A stretch of 47,457 nucleotides of DNA from Desulfohalobiaceae bacterium (GCA_021737085.1 JAIPEP010000004.1:1-47457), one strand, 5' to 3'; numbered from the stretch's first letter, positions 23,849 to 32,818 are shown. The notes: generated by a model not told the origin, from the letters alone. Translations and numbers: made by a program.

Positions 23849-25633
23849 ATGGAAACTGCCGGATTAACTTGGGTCTGGATCTTTCTGGCCCTATACATTA
23901 TCTATTGTCTTTTCTGGGGACTGCGGGGCTACTTCACGGAGAGGACCTCGTCCGGATACACCATCGGCGGACGAGGCATCCCCATGGTGGCCTTCATGAT
24001 GGCCGCGACAGCGGCCTCCTTCAGCGGCTGGACCACGGTGGGCCATCCCGGCCTGATCTGGATGAGCGGTCTGGCCTATGCCTTCGCCTCGTTCTACACC
24101 CTGACCATTCCCATCACCGGGTCCTTCTTCGCCAAGCGGAACTGGATGCTGGGCAAGCGCTACGGCTTTGTCACTCCCGGTGACATGTACGCCTACTACT
24201 ACAATAACGAGGGCGTGCGCTGGCTGGTGGTGCTCACGGCCTGCCTCTACGGGATCTTCTACTCCGCTGTGCAGCTAATGGCCGCGGGCGCCCTGTTCCA
24301 TTGGGTCACCGGATACTCCAGCACCGTGGGGGCCATCTTCCTGGCAGCCGTGGTCTGGTTCTACGTCATGACCGGAGGCTTGCGGGCCAGCACCTGGGTC
24401 GGCGTGATCCAGATGGTGCTTCTGGTCTTCGCCATCATTATCATCGGCGGGTACACCCTGCACCACTTCGGCGGCTGGACGGAAATGAGCCAGAGAGTGG
24501 CGAACATGGACCAGAGCATGCTCGAGGTTCCCGGATTTGCCAAGCTCACCTTGTACGGGGGATCCTGGACCTCGCTCATGATCCTGACCTACATGTTCGC
24601 CCTGATGGGGATTCAGTCCTCCCCGGCCTTCACCATGTGGAACTTCGGGAACAAGAACCCCAAGCCCTTCGCCTGGCAGCAGGTGTTCATGTCCACCTTC
24701 ATCGTGGGCTTTTGCCTGTTCTTCTTCACCGCCTTCCAGGGCCTGGGCGCGGCCATCCTGGAGGGCAACGTCCTGCCCGAGATCACTTCCGACGCAGACG
24801 TGGTCCCCATGCTCATGGCCAAGTTCCTGCCGCCCTTCGCTCTGGGTATCTGCTTCATCGGCCTGATCGCGGCCATGCACTCCACCGCCGCCCCATACAT
24901 CGGCACCGCCGGCTCCATCCTCCTGCGCGACGTGTGGTGGCTAAAGATTCGCAAGAAGAAGGGCGGCCACGCGGAGCAGATCTGGGTGAACCGTATCTTC
25001 GTGACCATCATCACCATTATAGCTCTGGTAGTGGGCCTCACCTCCAAGGCGGCCCTGGTCATGCTGGGCGGTTTGGCCACGGCCTTCGGCTTCATTATGT
25101 ACATCCCGCAGCTGGGAGTGCTCTGGGGCCTGCGCTGGCCCGGATGGGGCACCTTTGTGGGCATCCTGGTGGGCATGATCCTGGTCTATCTGACCTATGG
25201 CGTGTTCAAGTACCCCCTGACCATCCACTCCGCGGGCTGGGGCACAGGCGTGGGGCTGCTGTTTGCCTACTTTATCCGTCTGCTAGGAGTGAAGGACGAT
25301 GAGACCTGTGTGGAACGGCAGCGGGAGCTCCGGAGCTGGATCGACAACGTGGAGAAACCCTCCCCGCGGGGCCAGGCCTGGCGCAAGGCCATGAAGATCG
25401 TGGTCCCGGTGTGGTTCATCTTCGCCATCGGGCCGCTGTGCCTGCTCGGCAATAACGCCTTCAGCTTTGCAGGATTCCCCGCTCTGTGGTCCTGGCAGAT
25501 CGTGTGGTGGATCCTGGGCATTATCATGATGTGGGCCCTGGCCTTCAAGGCGGAGATGTCCGCAGTGACCGACGAGGAGATTCGTCGGCCGGCGGAGGAG
25601 CCCTATACCGTGGTGGAAGAGGTCATGGAATGA
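23849..25633 (+). CDS. Sodium:solute symporter (SSS family), probable acetate or short monocarboxylate carrier
   Basis: SSS proteins couple solute uptake to the sodium gradient. The 594-residue protein has about 13 hydrophobic segments. It begins with WIFLALYIIYCLFWGLRGYF, then the SSS pattern SGYTIGGRGIPMVAFMMAAT followed by AASFSGWTTVG. It continues with TGGLRASTWVGVIQMVLLV and, in the middle, GLIAAMHSTAAPYIGTAGSI. The C-terminal tail after the last helix is acidic and cytoplasmic. Placement behind acs suggests acetate or a related acid as substrate; sequence alone cannot prove it. A GGGGAGGGG site stands before the ATG. A tiny membrane protein gene follows, as with small subunits known for some other sodium symporters. 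Confidence 0.92.
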   Translation: METAGLTWVWIFLALYIIYCLFWGLRGYFTERTSSGYTIGGRGIPMVAFMMAATAASFSGWTTVGHPGLIWMSGLAYAFASFYTLTIPITGSFFAKRNWMLGKRYGFVTPGDMYAYYYNNEGVRWLVVLTACLYGIFYSAVQLMAAGALFHWVTGYSSTVGAIFLAAVVWFYVMTGGLRASTWVGVIQMVLLVFAIIIIGGYTLHHFGGWTEMSQRVANMDQSMLEVPGFAKLTLYGGSWTSLMILTYMFALMGIQSSPAFTMWNFGNKNPKPFAWQQVFMSTFIVGFCLFFFTAFQGLGAAILEGNVLPEITSDADVVPMLMAKFLPPFALGICFIGLIAAMHSTAAPYIGTAGSILLRDVWWLKIRKKKGGHAEQIWVNRIFVTIITIIALVVGLTSKAALVMLGGLATAFGFIMYIPQLGVLWGLRWPGWGTFVGILVGMILVYLTYGVFKYPLTIHSAGWGTGVGLLFAYFIRLLGVKDDETCVERQRELRSWIDNVEKPSPRGQAWRKAMKIVVPVWFIFAIGPLCLLGNNAFSFAGFPALWSWQIVWWILGIIMMWALAFKAEMSAVTDEEIRRPAEEPYTVVEEVME

Positions 25634-25800
25634 GGATTCGGGCGAGGTCCTGTCCGGAAATATTATTCCCGGACAAGGGCCTCGCTGTTCTTCTTTCTTG
25701 GCAGAAAAGAAGCAGAAACGATCCTGCAGTCTTGAATGCTTTCCCCTGATTGGGTAAAAAGAAAGCTCATTTGGGGCGGAAACCAAGCACGGAGGGGGTT

Positions 25801-25887
25801 ATGAAAAAGGAAGACGTATGGATGATCGTCTGCGTGTTGTTCGCCATAATATGGGTCATACTCATGGGCAACGGTGTGCTGGGCTGA
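25801..25887 (+). CDS. 28-residue single-span membrane microprotein
   Basis: A short frame encodes MKKEDVWMIVCVLFAIIWVI followed by LMGNGVLG. It has a charged N-terminus and one hydrophobic span of about 20 residues. A strong GGAGGGGG purine run sits right before the ATG (25791-25798), far better than chance. It lies 167 bp after the symporter stop and before a terminator, so it is probably in the same transcript. Small accessory subunits of similar size are known for several sodium-coupled transporters, and I infer such a role. No family is recognised with certainty. Confidence 0.7.
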   Translation: MKKEDVWMIVCVLFAIIWVILMGNGVLG

Positions 25888-25977
25888 TCCGTTAGCAATG
25901 TTCCGGCGGATTCCCATATCCTATTGTTAATGCAGAAGCGGAAGCCGGAAAAGAAGTGGTCTGTGCAACACAGCTCA

Positions 25978-26034
25978 GGGCGCATTCGTCGGGTCTCCAT
26001 CCGGAGGCTTAGTATGGCGGATGCGCCTTTTTCT
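25978..26034 (+). terminator. Probable terminator after the symporter-microprotein unit
   Basis: GGGCGCATTCG (25978-25988) pairs with CGGATGCGCC (26018-26027), with a small inner hairpin (CTCC/GGAG). A TTTTTCTTTT run follows. Confidence 0.7.
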
Positions 26035-26123
26035 TTTAGGTCCGGGGGCTGATTCGGCTCTTGGGGCCTGGACGGTCTGACAGTCCGGAATCCATCCCGA
26101 AAATAGAGAAGAGGGTATCCACG

Positions 26124-27728
26124 ATGAATATCAAGCAAAAATATTGGCTTCTTTCCCTCGGCTTCATCGGTTTTACCCTCGCCTTCCTGGCTGGGATGGT
26201 GACATATGCTTGGCTAAAACTCGCTCCCGAGGTGCGGGCGCATATCTTTCAAAGCACGGATCAGATGATGGGGTTTTTTTTTCTGGGGGGCATGCTTTTG
26301 CTCATAATTCTGCTTTTCTTTCTCAACGAGATGTTCCAGACCTATATCCTGCCCCTGGACAGGCTCACCGAAGAGAGCAACGTAGTGACCGCGGCCGATT
26401 CGTCCCACAGGGTCAAGGTGCAGGGATGTCGGGAGATCATGCAGCTTGCGGACCGGATGAACCAGGCGGCGGGTCAGATTCAGCAGATGCAACAGCAAGC
26501 AAGCGAGGGCGGCCATCCGGATCGCACCGCTCTGGACCTGGAAAACGCCTACCTCGCGCAGGCCCTGTTCCATCTGCCGCAGGGCATTATCCTCTGCAAT
26601 CCCTGGAATCAGATAGTTTCCTTCAATCCCGGAGCAAGGGAGACATGCTCCCGGATCCTGGAAAGCTGGGGAAGCGGCGAATATATCATTTCCTATTTGG
26701 GGCTGGGGCGGAGCGTGTATGATCTTTTCCCCGGAGAACAGCTGGACAAAGCCTTGCAAACGGCCTTTAGCAGTGGCTTCGATAAGCAAAGTCCTCCTGA
26801 GTTTAGTGTGGAAGGGGCTTACCTGTGGGGCGGGAAAGCGCGGATACGGGTTTTTCCCCTGGGTCGAGGTGAGGAGGAGAACAAGGGGTATGCGGTTCAG
26901 CTGGAGGAATACGGTGGGGCTCGCACCGCGGATATGGGGCCAGATCAAGAGCCTGTTTCAGCCAAGGCTCCCGAAAAGAGGGGCTACTTTGGCGTCAGTT
27001 ACGCCGGCTTGGACCCCGGAGTCAAAGAGCGGCCCGGGCCCGGCCGGATGGATAGCGGTTTGCTCCTGCGTCCCGCGCCGGTTCCTCCGCTGGATGAGGT
27101 CCCTTTGGACAGGCTGCCCTGCACTGTTTTCGATCTGGAGACCACAGGCCTGGACCCGGAAGGGGGAGACGAGATCGTTTCCCTGAGCGCGGTGCGTTTG
27201 CTCAACAATCGCCTCCTGGACGAGGAGCCCTTGCATCAGCTCATTGACCCCGGCAGGGAAATCCCTCGGAAGGCGGTCCGTATTCACGGCATAAATGGTG
27301 AGATGGTGGAAGGCAAGCCCAGTGCAAAGCAGGTCCTGACCTCTTTTCGGTTCTACTCCCGGAATTCGGTCCTTGTCTCGCACTGCGCAGAATTCGATAT
27401 GGTCTTCCTCTGCAAGAAGGGAAAAGAGGCCGGGATCCACCTGGAAAATCCGGTCTTGGACACCCTGCTCCTGGCCGCTCTCCTTCTTTCCAGCAGCAAG
27501 GATTTGAGCCTGGACGCCACTGCTAAGAGGCTGGAAGCGACGACCCACAGCCGCCATTCCTCCCTGGGGGACGCGCTTACCGCAGCGGAGATCTACATCA
27601 AGCTGGTCCCCATGCTCGCCAACGAGGGGGTCCGGACCCTAAGTCAGGCCAGGCAGGTGTGCAGACGCATGAAAAAGTGCGTGGATTATTCCCGGAATCC
27701 CCGCCGTTGCAACCTCCAGCCTAGTTAG
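26124..27728 (+). CDS. Membrane-anchored sensor fused to DEDDh 3'-5' exonuclease
   Basis: The 534-residue protein begins with two membrane helices (about residues 7-32 and 50-70). A HAMP-like linker follows (ILPLDRLTEESNVVTAADSS), then a glutamine-rich coiled stretch. A PAS-like region comes next (LFHLPQGIILCNPWNQIVSF, NPGARE). The last 200 residues are a DnaQ/epsilon-type exonuclease with all DEDDh residues: VFDLETTGLD (D337, E339), SHCAEFDMVF and HSSLGDA. This combination suggests a nuclease whose activity is set by a membrane sensor; the substrate (DNA, RNA or a nucleotide) is unknown. ATG 26124 has AGAAGAGGG upstream. It shares its locus with the symporter and a convergent DUF294 protein. 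Confidence 0.9.
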   Translation: MNIKQKYWLLSLGFIGFTLAFLAGMVTYAWLKLAPEVRAHIFQSTDQMMGFFFLGGMLLLIILLFFLNEMFQTYILPLDRLTEESNVVTAADSSHRVKVQGCREIMQLADRMNQAAGQIQQMQQQASEGGHPDRTALDLENAYLAQALFHLPQGIILCNPWNQIVSFNPGARETCSRILESWGSGEYIISYLGLGRSVYDLFPGEQLDKALQTAFSSGFDKQSPPEFSVEGAYLWGGKARIRVFPLGRGEEENKGYAVQLEEYGGARTADMGPDQEPVSAKAPEKRGYFGVSYAGLDPGVKERPGPGRMDSGLLLRPAPVPPLDEVPLDRLPCTVFDLETTGLDPEGGDEIVSLSAVRLLNNRLLDEEPLHQLIDPGREIPRKAVRIHGINGEMVEGKPSAKQVLTSFRFYSRNSVLVSHCAEFDMVFLCKKGKEAGIHLENPVLDTLLLAALLLSSSKDLSLDATAKRLEATTHSRHSSLGDALTAAEIYIKLVPMLANEGVRTLSQARQVCRRMKKCVDYSRNPRRCNLQPS

Positions 27729-27790
27729 TGCTTGGACGTAAACTCACCCATCTACTTCGTCGCTGCAAAATTTTGAAATCCTCATGTATT
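27729..27790. repeat. Half copy of the dispersed palindromic repeat, copy 2
   Basis: The segment aligns over about 62 bases with the left half of the palindrome at 4569-4693. Shared blocks include CACCCATCT/TGCCCATCT, CTTCGT, AAATTTTGAA and TCCTCATGTATT. The right arm is absent. It lies between convergent genes, as the first copy does. Confidence 0.85.
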
Positions 27791-27824
27791 AAGGGCTAGT
27801 GCGTGCGCGGGATCCGTTCGGCGT

Positions 27825-29735
27825 TCATCCGATCCCCACCTCCTGGGTCAACAGCATGCGCATTTTGCCCTGAGCCATCCGTATCCGCTTGAAGGATTCC
27901 TTGAGGGCCTGCTGCTCGATATGTGTCAGACGCTTGGGATGGACGTAGTTGTCCGGCGGGCGCTGTTCCTCGAGGATGCGTGCGGCTTGGTGCGCCAGGC
28001 GGACCTGCATGAGATAGGAATAGGCGTGTTCCAGCTCTTCTGCGTCCTGCTGCTCCAGAACCCCTCTAAGATTCATCTCCCTGAGCCGCTCCAGGGTGTT
28101 GGTCTGCCTCAGTTGATACTGTAGGGCATAGATACGGGCGAAATCCACAATCAGACGCATGGGAGTCTTGATCTCCAGGGTGTTCTTGTGCTCTCCCTTG
28201 GACTGCAGCACCAGGTTGCCGAAGAAATCCAAGGGGGGTTTGAAGTGGAGCGCATTCTCGGCCAAATGTCGGTAAAAGCCCTTCCATCCAGCGAGTGATG
28301 CGAACAGGGAGTCCTGGAGTTCCTCAGTGAGTCGGGAGTCCCCGTATCCGTGGAGGAAATCGAAGAATATGCTGGCCTGAAGGAGGTTTTCCGGCTCCGC
28401 TGCGCGGATCCACTTGTGGAAGTACTGCTTCCATACTCTCAGGGGCTGGCACCAGTCCGGATTCCGGGCCATGATGTCGAACTCGCAGTAGGCAATGCCT
28501 ATCTCGTTCAGCCACTCGGAGACGAGCTCTCCCAGGCGCAGAAAGAAGCGTTGGGTCTGTTCCAGACTTGAGTCGGGCACATCCTCGAAGACGATGGCGT
28601 TGTCCTGATCCGTCTTCAGGGTCTGTTCCCGCCGACCCTCGCTGCCCAGCAGCATGAAGGCGAACGGGACCGGCGGAGGGCCGGTTTCGGCCAGGGCGAA
28701 TTCCATGACCCGATTCAAAATGGCGTCGGAGATGGCGGTGATAATCCGGTTCAGGTGCTCCGCCTTGGCCCCGCTGTCCAAGAGGGAACGAATGAGGCCG
28801 GGGAGCTGGCTGTAGCGCGCGGCGATTTCCTGGATCGATTGGGAGTGCTGGAGCTCGTGCATCAAAAAGACGGGAGAGCGACCCTGGGTGAGCAGAAGGT
28901 CCTCCTCAGTCGCGATGCCCAAAAGTTTTGACGAGTCCTCAGTCACTGCAAGGTGTTTGATGTCGTGCTGCATCATGAGCAGGATGGCCTCGAAGACCCG
29001 CGAATTCGAGGGAAGGGTAATCAGCGGTGAAGAGGCGATCTCCTTCACCGCAGTCTCGGGCGACAGGCCGCGGGCTATCACCTTTTCCCGCAGGTCGTGG
29101 TCCGTAAGGAGGCCTTTGTAGCGATTTTCCTCATCCAGGATGACTATGGCGCTCCGCCTGTGCTCGGTCATCTGCTGCGCGGCCTCCCTTGCGGAGGCCT
29201 TCTCCCCGCAGGAGACTATTTCCCTGGAGAAGATGTTGGTCAGACTCTGGTTCAAAAAGCCGGGCTGGGCTCCCGCCTCACCGGCGCGTGCGCTCTTGGC
29301 GATGAAGGACACATAGGGCTGCTGGAGCATGTTCTTCTGGAAATTCTCCGAGAAGTGCCTGGTGAAGTCAGGATATCTGGTGCACAGGTCGAGGAAGACG
29401 TCCTTGGGAAGGCGGTAGAAAGCAGTGTCTTCCAGGGTCTTTACCGTTCGGATGGACACTCCGCTGTTGAACAGAATGGATAGGCCGCCGTAGATCTGTT
29501 TCTCCGAAATATAGGCTCGGAGAAGTTTCTCACCCTCCTCCTGGATGAATTGTTCCAGTTTTCCGTCGAGCACGATGTGGATGTAATCGATAATGGTGGT
29601 GCTCTGAACGAACAGGGTCATGTCCTTATACTGGTGGGACCGGCTCAGGGATTTGGCCACATACTCCAGCTCCTTCTCGGGAAGGAGATCAAAGGGCTGG
29701 ACCTGCTGCAGAAAGGCGATCTCGTTCTGGCTCAT
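27825..29735 (-). CDS. CNMP-CBS-DUF294 putative nucleotidyltransferase signalling protein
   Basis: The 636-residue protein has, in order, a cyclic-nucleotide-binding-like domain (about 10-125, FDLLPEKELEYVAKSL and GGLSILFNSG), two CBS motifs (about 165-285, REIVSCGEKASAREAAQQMT and VKEIASSPLITLPSNSRVFE), and a DUF294 nucleotidyltransferase-like domain with LLGSEGRREQTLKTDQDNAI near 370. A C-terminal DUF294_C helical domain completes it. GlnD-like proteins share the GSxGRxE(x)5-7DxD pattern. No target is known. I use ATG 29735 (MSQNEIAFLQQ), where family members begin, rather than the upstream GTG. From memory, similar proteins adjoin exonuclease and ActP-type symporter genes in gammaproteobacteria. 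Confidence 0.9.
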   Translation of the reverse strand: MSQNEIAFLQQVQPFDLLPEKELEYVAKSLSRSHQYKDMTLFVQSTTIIDYIHIVLDGKLEQFIQEEGEKLLRAYISEKQIYGGLSILFNSGVSIRTVKTLEDTAFYRLPKDVFLDLCTRYPDFTRHFSENFQKNMLQQPYVSFIAKSARAGEAGAQPGFLNQSLTNIFSREIVSCGEKASAREAAQQMTEHRRSAIVILDEENRYKGLLTDHDLREKVIARGLSPETAVKEIASSPLITLPSNSRVFEAILLMMQHDIKHLAVTEDSSKLLGIATEEDLLLTQGRSPVFLMHELQHSQSIQEIAARYSQLPGLIRSLLDSGAKAEHLNRIITAISDAILNRVMEFALAETGPPPVPFAFMLLGSEGRREQTLKTDQDNAIVFEDVPDSSLEQTQRFFLRLGELVSEWLNEIGIAYCEFDIMARNPDWCQPLRVWKQYFHKWIRAAEPENLLQASIFFDFLHGYGDSRLTEELQDSLFASLAGWKGFYRHLAENALHFKPPLDFFGNLVLQSKGEHKNTLEIKTPMRLIVDFARIYALQYQLRQTNTLERLREMNLRGVLEQQDAEELEHAYSYLMQVRLAHQAARILEEQRPPDNYVHPKRLTHIEQQALKESFKRIRMAQGKMRMLLTQEVGIG

Positions 29736-29842
29736 AGGCAGACTTATAGCACTCTCACCTGGAGGAGTCCACAAGCTGGACCATCGCGACTCGGAGGCGG
29801 GGACCGGACCGCCTGGAGGTAAGACTGGCTATGCGGTTAGGG

Positions 29843-31183
29843 CTATTCCTCTTCCTGCGAGGAGTGGGGATCCTGGTTCCCTTGCGGGGCGTCGCGGTCC
29901 AGGTTGAACATTCGCCTGGCCAGGGAGATGGAATAGCGGCTTGACTCCTCCTGCTCTGCTTTGCGCTTGAGGAAGGAGATGGGATGGTGCAGGAGTTTCT
30001 TGCTCACGGAATGGGCCAGCGTCCGCATAGCCTGCCTCACCTCCGGGCTGACCTCTCTATGCCCCAAACCTTTCAGGGATTTTTGCACCTCTTTTTCCGC
30101 AAGATCGCTGCCCTGCTGGACTAGGTCCTTGATGGTGGGAGTGAGATCCAGGGATTTAAGCCAGGCCTGGAACCCACGGACCTCCTCGCTGACAAGGGAG
30201 TGCGCCAGGTCCGCTTCGTCCAGGCGCTTCATCAGGTTTTCCTCCACCACGCTCCCCAGGTCGTCGATGTCGTAGAGATAGACGTTGTCCTGGCGGTTTA
30301 TATCCGGATCTATATCCCTGGGCACGGCGATGTCGATAAAGAACATGGGCCTGTACTTTCGGGCCCGCAGGATGCGCTTCATTTCCGATTCATGTAGAAT
30401 TGCCTCGCGTGACCCTGTGGAGCTGATCACGATATCCACCTGTGTGAGCTGGTCGCTTAACTGCTCGAAGGGTACGGGTGCGGCATTAAAGGAACGGGCC
30501 AGCTCCTGTGCCCGGGAGAAGGTGCGGTTGGTTATGACCAGTGATCCAAGACCGGAGCGCAGAAGATGGGATGCCGCTAGCTCGGCCATTTCTCCGGCCC
30601 CGATGAGCATTGCCCTTTGATTCTTTAAATCGGAGAAGATCTCTCTGGCCAGTTCCACTGCAGCGTAGCTGATAGAGACCGCGTTCTGGGCGATCCGGGT
30701 CTCGCTACGGACCCTTTTGGCCACGGAGAAGGCCTTGTGCATGAGCCTGTTTATGACTACACCAGTGGTGCCTTCCTGAGTGGCCTTTTTGTAGGCTTCT
30801 TTGAGCTGGCCCAGGATCTGCGGCTCGCCCACCACCATGGAATCCAGGCTGGAGGACACCATGAACAGGTGCTCCACCGCATCCAGACCGTGAAAGGAGT
30901 AGGTGAGTTTTTCCAGCTCCCCGCTGTCCCTCTGACAGCAGTGTGCCCAATTTCGGACCAGGAGGCGACTGAGGGCTGGTTCCTCCCCCACAGCCAGGAT
31001 CTCGATCCTGTTGCAGGTGGAGAGGATGCACATCTCCCGGACCGGGCTTTCTCTGCCTAACAGGTCCAGGTCCCGGTTGGAGAACCCGGTGAGGTCGAAT
31101 CTCTCACGCGCTTCTATTGGCGCTGTTTTGTGGTTGAGTCCCAGAATGCAGATACTGTATTGCATATTCTCCATGGAGGTCAT
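29843..31183 (-). CDS. hemA: Glutamyl-tRNA reductase
   Basis: HemA reduces glutamyl-tRNA to glutamate-1-semialdehyde, the first step of C5 tetrapyrrole synthesis. The N-terminus (ICILGLNHKTAPIEARERF) and catalytic-Cys segment ILSTCNRIEI are diagnostic. VVGEPQILGQLKEAY and the NADPH-binding AMLIGAGEMAELAASHLL follow, and a C-terminal dimerisation helix ends the 446-residue protein. Three closely spaced ATG codons (31183, 31174 and 31165) could each be the start. Upstream genes on the same strand (siroheme synthase, ccsA) make a tetrapyrrole/heme operon. Confidence 0.96.
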   Translation of the reverse strand: MTSMENMQYSICILGLNHKTAPIEARERFDLTGFSNRDLDLLGRESPVREMCILSTCNRIEILAVGEEPALSRLLVRNWAHCCQRDSGELEKLTYSFHGLDAVEHLFMVSSSLDSMVVGEPQILGQLKEAYKKATQEGTTGVVINRLMHKAFSVAKRVRSETRIAQNAVSISYAAVELAREIFSDLKNQRAMLIGAGEMAELAASHLLRSGLGSLVITNRTFSRAQELARSFNAAPVPFEQLSDQLTQVDIVISSTGSREAILHESEMKRILRARKYRPMFFIDIAVPRDIDPDINRQDNVYLYDIDDLGSVVEENLMKRLDEADLAHSLVSEEVRGFQAWLKSLDLTPTIKDLVQQGSDLAEKEVQKSLKGLGHREVSPEVRQAMRTLAHSVSKKLLHHPISFLKRKAEQEESSRYSISLARRMFNLDRDAPQGNQDPHSSQEEE

Positions 31184-31260
31184 CGCCCCCAGACCCTCGG
31201 ATGGGGTTGATAGGTGTGAAAGGTTTATAGATCCGGGACCCCGGGTCCTCCCCTAACTGA

Positions 31261-31320
31261 GTGCGTCTTGTCCAGGGCTTGCCTGGAAAAAGTCGCAACC
31301 ATGCCCTTTGGACAAAGCCG
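31261..31320 (-). promoter_or_regulatory. Alternative hairpins in the ccsA-hemA spacer
   Basis: GTCCAGGGC (31270-31278) can pair either with the nearby GCCTGGA (31281-31287) or with GCCCTTTGGAC (31303-31313), so two mutually exclusive stems are possible in the hemA leader. This is suggestive only. Confidence 0.25.
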
Positions 31321-31332
31321 CCGCTGCGGGTA

Positions 31333-32154
31333 TTAGAAGCTGTGGTGCGAAGGTACAAAGAAGTTGACGATCACCAGCGAGATCAGACAGAGGACGAAGA
31401 TCCAGCTTGTCAGATAGGCCGGCTTTCGCCCTTTCCAGCCGATGGCCATCCTCTGATGGAAGAGATAGGCGAAGATGAGCCAGATGGCAATGCTGACCAA
31501 CTCCTTGGGATCCCAGGAAAATACGTCCCCCCAGGTGAAACCGGCCCAGATGAAGCCGGAGAGAAGCCCCAGGGTGAAAAGGGGGAACCCCACACTCACA
31601 GTGAGGTGGTTGAGCCTGTCGAAGGTGCCCAGGGAGGGGATGTCCCTGCGGAAAGGGCCCAGCTTTTTCTTTTCTTTGATCTGGCGATTGATGTAGAGGT
31701 ACACTAGACCCGCTCCGAACCCCATGGCCAAAAAGGCCAGACTGAGGAACAAGGCCCCGATGTGCAGACCGAACCACAGGCTGCTCAATTTTGAGGGAAT
31801 GGTCAAAGGCTGCGTGCTGACCAGGATGGACGGCGTAAACAGGATCAGGGCCAGAGGAGCGGCGGTTAGGGCCATGAACTGCAGCCTGAGTCTCCACCAG
31901 AGGAAGAGGTAGATGAGCAGCAGGCTCCAGGCCAGGAAGCTGAAGTAGAAATGCCCTTGGGATATCGCCTCTTGCGGTTGGGCCGCTGTTTTCAGCCCCA
32001 GACTGAGAGAGTGCAGACAGAAGCCGCAGGCGGTGATCCATGTGGCGCATCGTTTCAGGGCAGATTTGCGGGCCAGGATGCCGGCCAGAAAGATCAGGGC
32101 CCCGAGGAGGTAGAGCAGGGCGATCCCCAGGTCGGCTAGGCTAGAAAAGCTCAT
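31333..32154 (-). CDS. ccsA: CcsA/HemX-type cytochrome c biogenesis protein
   Basis: This integral membrane protein belongs to the family that handles heme for cytochrome c assembly (CcsA) or accompanies hemA (HemX). It has eight or so hydrophobic segments. The heme-binding tryptophan-rich signature WAGFTWGDVFSWDPKELVSI is in the C-terminal half. Conserved His residues occur at FGLHIGALF and LFHQRMAIGWKG. The length of 273 residues suits the short CcsA/HemX type. It overlaps the siroheme synthase 3' end by 14 bp and lies 149 bp before hemA. Confidence 0.92.
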   Translation of the reverse strand: MSFSSLADLGIALLYLLGALIFLAGILARKSALKRCATWITACGFCLHSLSLGLKTAAQPQEAISQGHFYFSFLAWSLLLIYLFLWWRLRLQFMALTAAPLALILFTPSILVSTQPLTIPSKLSSLWFGLHIGALFLSLAFLAMGFGAGLVYLYINRQIKEKKKLGPFRRDIPSLGTFDRLNHLTVSVGFPLFTLGLLSGFIWAGFTWGDVFSWDPKELVSIAIWLIFAYLFHQRMAIGWKGRKPAYLTSWIFVLCLISLVIVNFFVPSHHSF

Positions 32155-32818
32155 CTAGCACCGTCCTTATTTCGCTGTGCAGCTGTCTAGGCAACCTGCT
32201 TTGCAGCAGGCGCCTCAGCAGGTTCCTATCCTCTTCCTGCAGGGCTTGCAGAACGTCGTCCCGGCATAGGGATCGGAATACGGCCTTGTTCCTTTCCCCG
32301 TCCATCCCCAGCTCCAGGATCATGGGTCGTAGACGGCGGAGAAGCCGGGCCAGGCCGGCGTATTCCGGGCCGAAGCAATCCTCCAGGCGTTCCCTGACCC
32401 GGCGGGCCAGCGCAGGGCTCGCTCCGCCGGTGGATACGGCAAGGCTCAAATCGCCGCGCCGGAAGAGAGCGGGGAGGATGAAGCTGCATAGCTCCGGCTG
32501 GTCCACGATATTGCACAGGATGTTTTTTTCCCGGCAGAGCCGGCTTATTTCCCGGTTAACCCGGGGGTCGCCGGTGCTGGCAATGACCAGGAACCGATCC
32601 TCGAGATCCTCGGGCCAAAAAGGACGCCGGGCAAGCCGTAGATTGCCTGTTTTTTCCGCCACTGCCTCGAGCCCTGGATCCGGGAGTGGCTCCACGACAA
32701 GGATCTCCGCGGGTTCGGCATCGATCAGTCGTTGGATCTTTCGCAGGCCCACTTCGCCGGCACCGGCGACCAGGCACTTGCGGTCCCGCAAGTCGAGGGA
32801 GACTGGAAAGTAATGCAT
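32141..32818 (-). CDS. Siroheme synthase domain: precorrin-2 dehydrogenase / sirohydrochlorin ferrochelatase
   Basis: This family (Met8p, SirC or the N-terminal half of CysG) oxidises precorrin-2 with NAD and may insert iron to give siroheme. The 225-residue protein begins HYFPVSLDLRDRKCLVAGAG with the dinucleotide-binding GAGEVGLRK. It continues with ASTGDPRVNREISRLCREKN, CNIVDQPELCSFILPALFRR and LAVSTGGASPALARRVRERL, all standard for the family. ATG 32818 is chosen over an ATG 33 bases upstream because homologues start at this point. Siroheme for sulfite reductase and the alternative heme pathway fits a sulfate reducer. Confidence 0.93.
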   Translation of the reverse strand: MHYFPVSLDLRDRKCLVAGAGEVGLRKIQRLIDAEPAEILVVEPLPDPGLEAVAEKTGNLRLARRPFWPEDLEDRFLVIASTGDPRVNREISRLCREKNILCNIVDQPELCSFILPALFRRGDLSLAVSTGGASPALARRVRERLEDCFGPEYAGLARLLRRLRPMILELGMDGERNKAVFRSLCRDDVLQALQEEDRNLLRRLLQSRLPRQLHSEIRTVLDELF

